DNA from: Candidatus Obscuribacterales bacterium
GTDB lineage: Bacteria > Cyanobacteriota > Vampirovibrionia > Obscuribacterales > Obscuribacteraceae
Reading direction: 5' to 3'
Assembly: GCA_019752635.1 (NCBI GenBank)
Contig: JAIELX010000003.1
Coordinates: 1-64,000, forward strand
DNA length: 64,000 bases
A model generated the notes under the pieces. That model was not told the origin of the DNA. It saw only the letters and a program-made list of their open reading frames with translations, and did no database searches. This document shows, piece after piece, positions 58,358 through 64,000 of the stretch (positions within the stretch are counted from its first letter, which is position 1; each line of letters opens with the position of its first letter). The translations under genes were made by a program, and so were the position numbers.

Positions 58358-60040
58358 ATGCAAGCAACGTATAACCGAAATAGATTTACAGATATGAGAA
58401 GAAGATTCGAAAACCTGCTCATGAGCAATTGTTCTAGCGAAATCGGTGAAAACCTGTCCGAGCAAGTGTCTATTTACGACGACTCGGCCGTTGTCTCCGG
58501 TCCTGAGAAGTTCATGTTCGGCCAGACCTGTGCCATTCCGATAGACTCCGGCTTGACAGCGGTTTCGAGAATAGTTGAGCCCTTTTTCTCCAGGCTGCAT
58601 GCTGCTAACAAGACCTTCTTAGAAATTGAGGGTTGTTCCATTTTTCATAGTTTGAGAGCGCTTGAAGCCGGGGCCTCAAGCAGCGTCATTGTTGATGGTT
58701 CCGGTGCGTTGCAGGATCAGGTGCGTACTGCTCGCGGAAAATTTTCTCTGTCTCGACTCCATTCAATAAAGCTACCGGTGCAGCAGATCAGAACTCGGTT
58801 TGATCGAGTTTTAGTTCTTTCATCCGCAGATGATCATGCCAAATTGATTGAACAGTCTGGCGGTGTTTCTGGCCTGGTACTTAAGCTCGCACAACTTACA
58901 CGTGGATTTTGTATTCTTGGTTGGCGCCTTACCGAGCAGAGTGCGGATGTAACTCATGAGCCTCAGATTTTTGAACTACTGGAAAAGTATTTCGCAAAAG
59001 TAGATGTAATTGGTAGAACGGAAAACATAGTTATTTTTGTGGCGTTTGCTTCACGAGAAGTCTTTCTGCTTGGTGACGAACTCACTGGTGCTAAGACTGA
59101 CGCTCCTCTTGCAATGACAAAAGTCATTCGCAGAAAAGACCTGTGCAAGTCGCATGTTGTCCGCGCTTTCGACTGTTCCGACCACTGGCTTAAGCAATAC
59201 AACACAACCGAGGCGTTGCGGACAGAACAGATAGTAAGGTCCCTTCCCGCTGGTGCAGCTCCTGCAATTTTAGATGTTGGCACCGAAGCAGAATCGTCTT
59301 ATATCTGCATTGAAAAAGTGGAGACGTTTACTATGGATTCCCTTCGGAGGGCGCTTGACACTGACGAAAAATATTTGCGATTTGCGGTTTCGCTCCTGCT
59401 GTCGCTGGAATCATTGCGCGACCGAGGATTTATTCAACGCAGCGTTGGACTGGACAATGTGACCCTCCGAAGCGGTCAGGTAGTCTTCTATGAATTCGAC
59501 AGCATTGACGACTATGATCCGCATGCATGCGGTGCGCCCGATCTGCGCTCCGGGGGGGAGTTGCTGCGATCGGTGAACGCCGGTCGGTTCATGCGGTTTC
59601 ACAAGATTGAAGAACTCATGCTCGCAGATCCGGTCAGGGAAAACAGACTTTCGCCGTCAGATTTCATCGCTCTGATTGCTTTGATCGATTCGTCCTCTTT
59701 GGCGGAAAGTTCCGATAAGCAATTGCTTGATTTGCTTGCAAAGCTGCTCTCGGTTACTTATGAGTTCAATCAATGCATTCGACAGCGGCAATGCCTGGTG
59801 GAATCACAACTTCACGAAATCGATCAGACCAAAATACGCATCGATTTGCAGTCTAAGTTACTGGAGGAAGTGAGAGCGATGGCAGAGGCCGTATTATGCA
59901 AAGTCGAGCGACTGGAAATAGAGCAACGACAAATATTACAAAGTCGCAGTTGGAGGATTGCCGTTACTCTTCAAAAGCTAAATCAACAGATGCGCACACC
60001 GCTACGGTTGTTATCGTCAAAGCTATCGGTCGTCAGGTAA
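58358..60040 (+). CDS. WbdD-like protein: degenerate methyltransferase, pseudokinase and coiled coil
   Basis: 560 residues. N-terminal third (about 75-240): a methyltransferase-like fold in which motif I (D/E-x-G-x-G-x-G) is degraded (FLEIEGCSIFHSLRALEAGA). Middle (about 260-440): a kinase-like fold resembling the LPS-kinase branch; the catalytic loop (GDxRPWN in WbdD) reads QRSVGLDN and the metal motif DFGSI reads EFDSI. C-terminal: a coiled coil (about 470-530), then SRSWRIAVTLQKLNQQ, a segment common at the ends of glycan enzymes. The order equals that of WbdD, which caps and measures O-antigen chains. Both catalytic centres appear damaged, so a scaffold or length-control role is inferred. 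Followed directly by a GT2. Confidence 0.7.
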   Translation: MQATYNRNRFTDMRRRFENLLMSNCSSEIGENLSEQVSIYDDSAVVSGPEKFMFGQTCAIPIDSGLTAVSRIVEPFFSRLHAANKTFLEIEGCSIFHSLRALEAGASSSVIVDGSGALQDQVRTARGKFSLSRLHSIKLPVQQIRTRFDRVLVLSSADDHAKLIEQSGGVSGLVLKLAQLTRGFCILGWRLTEQSADVTHEPQIFELLEKYFAKVDVIGRTENIVIFVAFASREVFLLGDELTGAKTDAPLAMTKVIRRKDLCKSHVVRAFDCSDHWLKQYNTTEALRTEQIVRSLPAGAAPAILDVGTEAESSYICIEKVETFTMDSLRRALDTDEKYLRFAVSLLLSLESLRDRGFIQRSVGLDNVTLRSGQVVFYEFDSIDDYDPHACGAPDLRSGGELLRSVNAGRFMRFHKIEELMLADPVRENRLSPSDFIALIALIDSSSLAESSDKQLLDLLAKLLSVTYEFNQCIRQRQCLVESQLHEIDQTKIRIDLQSKLLEEVRAMAEAVLCKVERLEIEQRQILQSRSWRIAVTLQKLNQQMRTPLRLLSSKLSVVR

Positions 60041-60045
60041 GGAGC

Positions 60046-60918
60046 ATGTCGATATCCCTCGGTGTTGGTATCGTCACCTACAATAATTCGAACAAGCAGA
60101 TTGCGACAGCGCTTTCTTCCCTATGCAAGTCCATGGACAGAGCTGGAAACTGTCACAGTATCGATTCTGTGATTCTAATTGCTCAAAACGGTTCGGAGAG
60201 CAATCAGAACTTGATCGACGTTGTTTGTGCCGCACAGAGAGTCGTTCAGCTATCTGCGACCGGAAATATCGGCTTTGGCAGTGCGATGAATGAGTTGATG
60301 CGTACTGCATTCTGTGAAATCGGGACCGACTACTTCTTTGCTCTCAATCCTGATACATACACTCATCCCGACGCTATTTCCAATCTAGTAAGAGCCGCAA
60401 TAACAAATGCAGATTCTGTGATAGAAGCACGGCAGTTTCCCGACGAGCATCCAAAGTATTACTCGCCTGAGACTGGTGAGACCGATTGGGCCTCAGGGGC
60501 CTGCATGATGTTGCCGCGTTCCGTTTACGATGCTACTGACGGGTTTGACAGCAATTTTTTTATGTACATGGAAGACGTTGATTTAAGTTGGAGAGCCAGG
60601 GTTGCTGGCGCAAGAATACTGTACTGTGCTAGCGCACTGATTGGGCACCAGACCGCCGATAGGGATTATTCTTCGTCATCCGAGCGCTTGATGTTTGAGT
60701 CCGGTCTCTATTTGGGGTGCAAATGGCAACACCAGTCGTTTCAGCAATGGTGCGCAGAGGAACTTCAACACCGATGTGGATTGGCGCCCTTGCAAGTTCG
60801 ATCGATCCATCGGGCAAGTTTGAAGCGCTGCGAGTTATTGCCAGCAAAATGGCGTACAACCGGAAGCTCTGTCGCAAACTTCGACCATTATTTCTCGTTT
60901 GCACGCACGCGGTGGTAA
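60046..60918 (+). CDS. GT2 glycosyltransferase, rhamnosyltransferase-like
   Basis: 290 residues. SISLGVGIVTYNNSNKQIAT begins the GT-A fold; FFALNPDTYTHPDAI gives the NPD metal motif, and ASGACMMLPRSVYDATDGFD with MYMEDVDLSWRARVAGARI matches the acceptor/ED loops of rhamnosyl-type GT2 enzymes of O-antigen synthesis. TAAGGAG overlaps the stop of the WbdD-like gene and lies close to the ATG at 60046; the frame extends upstream into that gene and is not used. Part of a glycan cluster. Confidence 0.9.
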   Translation: MSISLGVGIVTYNNSNKQIATALSSLCKSMDRAGNCHSIDSVILIAQNGSESNQNLIDVVCAAQRVVQLSATGNIGFGSAMNELMRTAFCEIGTDYFFALNPDTYTHPDAISNLVRAAITNADSVIEARQFPDEHPKYYSPETGETDWASGACMMLPRSVYDATDGFDSNFFMYMEDVDLSWRARVAGARILYCASALIGHQTADRDYSSSSERLMFESGLYLGCKWQHQSFQQWCAEELQHRCGLAPLQVRSIHRASLKRCELLPAKWRTTGSSVANFDHYFSFARTRW

Positions 60919-60924
60919 AGGATC

Positions 60925-61578
60925 ATGGGAATTTGCGTACAGCTCCTGCTGGACAATGCTGAACCGGAAGAGCTTCTCCGGAATCGAATATTTTCGGTTG
61001 CTATAAGTCATTTGGAGGAATCAGATCACATAAATCTTGTGGCCTCGGCAGAAGGCGCGGCTGAGCGCGGGGCTCAACTAATCAAGGATTACCTTGTAGA
61101 ACTCAACTCTGCATTTCAGCCCACTGTTACATTAGTCGACCGGTTCAATCTTAAACAAACGATTCGTCGAATAGCCGAGGTTTGCCAAGGTGATGCGGTT
61201 TGCTTTTCTTGTCCGCAAGAGATTGTGTATCACTCCACTTATGTACGCCTTGTATCTGTGATCCGGCGAATGCAACGCGAAGTCGCTCTGGGTGCGTTTA
61301 GAGTCGCCCTTGTCTCAAATTCGGGGGCAGACCATTACGTACTGGGCAAAGAGAGTTTCTCGGTCGCCCAGTACGATGACACCGAACGGATTCGAGCTGT
61401 CTTTCCACTTTCGGCGGGCGCAATAAGCAGCCGAGAACTGTTGGCTCGTTCGCAGGACAGTTGGAGTAAGGAAGGGAATCTGGCTGACGCACTCAAAGAC
61501 ATGCTACTGAGTGTTCGGCCGAGAGGTTTCGAATTGTCGAATTTACCCTGTGCCGATCTGCTAGCAAAGAGCTTCTGA
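60925..61578 (+). CDS. hypothetical protein of the glycan cluster
   Basis: 217 residues starting 6 nt after the GT2. The pattern VQLLLDNAEPEELLRNRIFSV, a Rossmann-like alternation, NLVASAEGAAERGAQLIKDY and DAVCFSCPQEIVYHSTYVRL suggests a divergent GT-A-like or nucleotide-binding fold, but no motif confirms it. No signal peptide or membrane helix. The position implies a role in the same surface-glycan pathway; unknown otherwise. Confidence 0.7.
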   Translation: MGICVQLLLDNAEPEELLRNRIFSVAISHLEESDHINLVASAEGAAERGAQLIKDYLVELNSAFQPTVTLVDRFNLKQTIRRIAEVCQGDAVCFSCPQEIVYHSTYVRLVSVIRRMQREVALGAFRVALVSNSGADHYVLGKESFSVAQYDDTERIRAVFPLSAGAISSRELLARSQDSWSKEGNLADALKDMLLSVRPRGFELSNLPCADLLAKSF

Positions 61579-61602
61579 CGGGAGTCGGAACGTTTGGCAC
61601 AA

Positions 61603-62013
61603 TTAGCGGCGTTTGGGAGCCGCTTTCTTTGCGGAGGCTTTGGGCGCGGGCCGGGTATTCATGTAGTGAACAGATTCATCAGGAAACTCTTCGAAGAAAA
61701 TGTCGAGGACCCGTGAGACTACCACTTGGGTGAAATCATCGCGCGACAACTCAGGGGTATAGCAGTTGGCTAAGCCTGCCTTGTCTACGATGCGGAGAAT
61801 GCCCTTTTCCGCCAGGCGTACCATGGTCGTCATGACAGTGGTATAGGCGATTTGCCTTTGTTGGCGTAGTACATCGTAGATATCTCGCACCGTTACGGTC
61901 GGGTCGGCCTTCTTCCAAACCAGTTCCATGATGTCGACTTCCAAGTCGCCCATGAACTTGCGCAAACCCTCTTGATTGAAACGAAACGAGGCATTGTCAT
62001 CTTCGAGTCGCAT
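61603..62013 (-). CDS. BlaI/MecI/CopY-type repressor
   Basis: 136 residues. The winged helix-turn-helix LEVDIMELVWKKADPTVTVRD, YTTVMTTMVRLAEKGILRIVDK is typical of BlaI/MecI/CopY. The C-terminal ARPAPKASAKKAAPKRR tail is basic and probably helps DNA binding. The usual partner (a BlaR1-type protease/sensor) is absent. It is divergent from gmhB across 164 bp, which may be its operator region, but no symmetrical site is evident. Confidence 0.88.
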   Translation of the reverse strand: MRLEDDNASFRFNQEGLRKFMGDLEVDIMELVWKKADPTVTVRDIYDVLRQQRQIAYTTVMTTMVRLAEKGILRIVDKAGLANCYTPELSRDDFTQVVVSRVLDIFFEEFPDESVHYMNTRPAPKASAKKAAPKRR

Positions 62014-62177
62014 GTTTTGCTTCCCTTAGTACTACTTCAAGTAACATGCTAGCACGAAGACCCTCATATGGGGAGATGGAAGTTTAGCGAAGCTCGTAAC
62101 ACTCGGCCCGCAAGGGGGTACACGGAGGTCGCTTCGGGCTTAGTATACTGTTGTCCGGGACGGGAGCGGAGTTTGAA

Positions 62178-62777
62178 ATGAAGCCGGTAGTATTTTTGGA
62201 CCGCGATGGCACTCTCAATGAAGAGATTGGCTATATAAGAGATGTAAGTAAGCTGGCCTTGATCAAAGGCGCTGCCGCGGCACTGAAGCGGTTGAATGAA
62301 GCCGGTGTGGCCGCCATTCTCGTCACCAACCAAACTGGTGCTGCAAGAGGCTACTATGGTGAAGAACACATCCATCGGTTGAACGACCGATTGCAGGAGT
62401 TGCTGGCACTGGAAGGTGCTCGCCTCGACGCTGTCTATTACTGCCCCCACCTGGAAGGCGCGCCTGTTGATCCTTTCGGGATTAAGTGTCAATGCCGTAA
62501 ACCGGAAGTCGGAATGGTTGAGGAGGCCTTTGCAAAGAGTCCCGACCTCGATCGCCAGCGCAGCTACGTTGTTGGTGATAAGTCGACTGATGTGGAATTG
62601 GCGCGCAACTGCGGTGCTAAGGGAGTATTGGTGCGCACCGGATACGGTGAAGCCGTACTAAAGGGCGAGTATCAGTGGAAAGTGGAACCGGATTTTGAAG
62701 CGGGCGACATTGTCTCCGCTATCGACTGGATCCTGACTGATTTGGGCGCACGAAAGGCTGACGCCGGACCTGTGTAG
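62178..62777 (+). CDS. gmhB: D-glycero-beta-D-manno-heptose 1,7-bisphosphate 7-phosphatase family (GmhB)
   Basis: 199 residues. HAD nucleophile motif FLDRDGTLNEE (D8, D10), motif II VTNQTGAARGYY, the zinc-binding CPHLEGAPVDPFGIKCQCRKP loop and motif IV VGDKSTDVELA fit GmhB. It removes the 7-phosphate in heptose synthesis for LPS or S-layer glycans, consistent with the nearby glycan genes; related HADs act on other sugar bisphosphates. The ATG at 62178 with GGAG upstream gives the family start; an ATG at 62151 is less likely. Confidence 0.88.
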   Translation: MKPVVFLDRDGTLNEEIGYIRDVSKLALIKGAAAALKRLNEAGVAAILVTNQTGAARGYYGEEHIHRLNDRLQELLALEGARLDAVYYCPHLEGAPVDPFGIKCQCRKPEVGMVEEAFAKSPDLDRQRSYVVGDKSTDVELARNCGAKGVLVRTGYGEAVLKGEYQWKVEPDFEAGDIVSAIDWILTDLGARKADAGPV

Positions 62778-62814
62778 TTGATTCGTGCCAGTTAAGCAGC
62801 GGCCGGAGTAGCCA

Positions 62815-64000
62815 CTAAATTCGGTGCCTGCTGCGCAATAATAAACTGACTTCCGACAACAAAGACGGCATGTCGAAAGGCTTCGGCATGTAAAGGTCGG
62901 CTCCGGATTCAAGCGCCAATGCTTGATCCGGATTTGACGTGACCATGACCACCCAGCAGTGATTGAATTCGATATCTTCTTTGAAGAGCCGGCAAAGTCC
63001 CCAGCCATCAATACGGCGATCAGCTAGATTCGATTCCAGCAGTATTAAGTCCGGGTGCATGTCTTTTGCTTTGTGCAAGGCATCATTGGCGGAACTCGTG
63101 ACCTCCACCATGTAGCCTTCCAGCGATAGAATTTCTTGCAGCAGGCAAGCCATCGCGCCGTCCGGTTCGACGACCAAAATAGTAGACCTGCTGCTGTGTT
63201 CCTTCCAGGGGCAACATTGTTTCTGCGAAGTGCCCTCTTCGAACCATCCGTGCTGGAACTCCTGTTTGGCCCGATAGCGTGCATCGCGCGACACGGTGAG
63301 GACATCGACATAGCTTTGAAAACGGCGATTGGTACTGGATACGATACCAATCGCCAGCGATATCAAAGGCACTCGTCGCCTGATGCCGCCGCGACCGGTT
63401 GAGATCAAATAGCCGCGATCGGTGACTTCGGAGGGGTAAAAACGGCGGCTCATTTCGTTGAACTGCCGGTGAATCGTTTCTGCAATCTGGATTCGTCGTT
63501 CAACCGACGTGATCAGTAAAAAGTCATCCGCCTCGATGTGTCCGGCAAACTCATTTTCGCCGATCATGGACATGCAGACGGCACCGAGCGCTTTGATCAA
63601 TTGATCGCCGGCTAAGTCGCCGTAAGTTTCGTTGTAGACGCGCAGGTTGTTTAGATCGATCGAGAGCGCGGCCCACGGCTTATCCTGGGATAGTTGTTGC
63701 TCCAGCATCCGGCGAATCATGTTGGCGCCCGGCATCTGGGTCAGCGGATGGCAGAGTTCTTCCTGGCGGCGGCGCAAGTGAGCAAGTATGCGAATAGCCA
63801 ACTCGCTGCGATTGATGTCTTCGCCCAGTACATCATCGGCTCCGAAACGAAAGCAGTTGATGCGCTCGTTCACGTCGTTGGAGTGGTGCATCAACACCAG
63901 CACTGGACGCGGATGGGTGAGAGTTGCTCTGATTTGTTGGCAGTAAAGACGCCCGTCTCCATCTTGCATGCGCGCTGCCATCAAGATCAAGTCGGGGTGC
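62815..64000 (-). CDS. receiver-GGDEF-receiver protein, all three domains degenerate, N-terminus beyond the right edge
   Basis: The visible 395 residues are the C-terminal part of a larger protein; the frame is open through the right edge. The first receiver shows HPDLILMAARMQDGDG, with Ala at the phosphoacceptor position. The GGDEF domain follows (about residues 85-255) with GHIEADDFLLI instead of GG(D/E)EF. A second receiver closes the protein; its phosphoacceptor is Glu (LLESNL), a residue often mimicking phosphorylated Asp. It is probably a scaffold or a ligand-binding regulator. No cyclase with an intact motif is in the window. Confidence 0.88.
   Translation of the reverse strand, partial: HPDLILMAARMQDGDGRLYCQQIRATLTHPRPVLVLMHHSNDVNERINCFRFGADDVLGEDINRSELAIRILAHLRRRQEELCHPLTQMPGANMIRRMLEQQLSQDKPWAALSIDLNNLRVYNETYGDLAGDQLIKALGAVCMSMIGENEFAGHIEADDFLLITSVERRIQIAETIHRQFNEMSRRFYPSEVTDRGYLISTGRGGIRRRVPLISLAIGIVSSTNRRFQSYVDVLTVSRDARYRAKQEFQHGWFEEGTSQKQCCPWKEHSSRSTILVVEPDGAMACLLQEILSLEGYMVEVTSSANDALHKAKDMHPDLILLESNLADRRIDGWGLCRLFKEDIEFNHCWVVMVTSNPDQALALESGADLYMPKPFDMPSLLSEVSLLLRSRHRI

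Noticed and set aside
61603-62777. BlaI repressor and gmhB as a regulatory pair
   Set aside because: They are divergent, but there is no symmetrical operator between them and no BlaR-type sensor; adjacency alone is weak evidence.

Overview
The window is about 64 kb of bacterial chromosome, roughly 50% GC and densely coded on both strands: about 49 protein genes, two tRNA genes, and no insertion sequence, prophage, integrase or CRISPR array that I can see. Three features point to the phylum Cyanobacteriota. The regulator at 47981-48757 matches the RpaB/Ycf27 family closely across the receiver and the DNA-binding domain. nusB is followed directly by ftsY, and NusB has the long cyanobacterial-type N-terminus. 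Neither tRNA gene encodes its CCA end. No photosynthesis gene is present. Together with large kinase-TPR proteins and many degenerate GGDEF proteins, this makes a non-photosynthetic relative (Vampirovibrionia/Melainabacteria, perhaps Obscuribacterales) my best guess. That placement is inference, not proof.

Layout. 1-6.9 kb: the N-terminal part of a Pro/Ala/Thr repeat protein running off the left edge, two paralogous receiver-GGDEF proteins, tRNA-Pro, ruvA, a membrane methyltransferase-like protein, two small proteins and a soluble methyltransferase. 7-12 kb (minus): a TPR protein, then a translationally coupled permease / hydantoinase-oxoprolinase / DUF309 operon. 12-22.6 kb: housekeeping genes (nusB-ftsY, rsmD, a PgpH-like HD phosphohydrolase, a polyprenyl-phosphate glycosyltransferase, ruvB-yibE/F-cdsA, tRNA-Ser). 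22.7-31.4 kb: an EamA exporter, a methyltransferase, an M50-like protease, bifunctional ftcD, and a three-gene sugar operon (debranching enzyme, GT4, HAD phosphatase). 31.8-43.3 kb: a glutamate-dehydrogenase-family protein with an altered active site, two overlapping Ser/Thr kinase-TPR genes, an eIF2B-like protein, a radical SAM protein and a zinc-ribbon protein. 44-48.8 kb: eno, a secreted protein, ahcY and rpaB, separated by clear intrinsic terminators. 49.7-58.2 kb: a secretin, a Cpx-like envelope-stress set (Spy/CpxP-like protein, sensor kinase, response regulator) with a large secreted protein, and a glycosyltransferase. 58.3-64 kb: a glycan cluster with a WbdD-like protein and a GT2, then a BlaI-type repressor, gmhB, and a receiver-GGDEF-receiver protein running off the right edge.

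Themes. Several signalling and enzyme proteins keep their fold but have lost key residues: three GGDEF proteins, the WbdD-like protein, and the dehydrogenase with a Lys-to-His change. Envelope and surface-glycan functions dominate the right half (secretin, Cpx-like set, glycosyltransferases, gmhB). Gene coupling through 4-nt ATGA overlaps occurs three times. I did not find one complete, clearly novel system. The most unusual candidates are the degenerate WbdD-like glycan cluster (58.4-61.6 kb) and the rewired Cpx-like module (52.4-57.6 kb).
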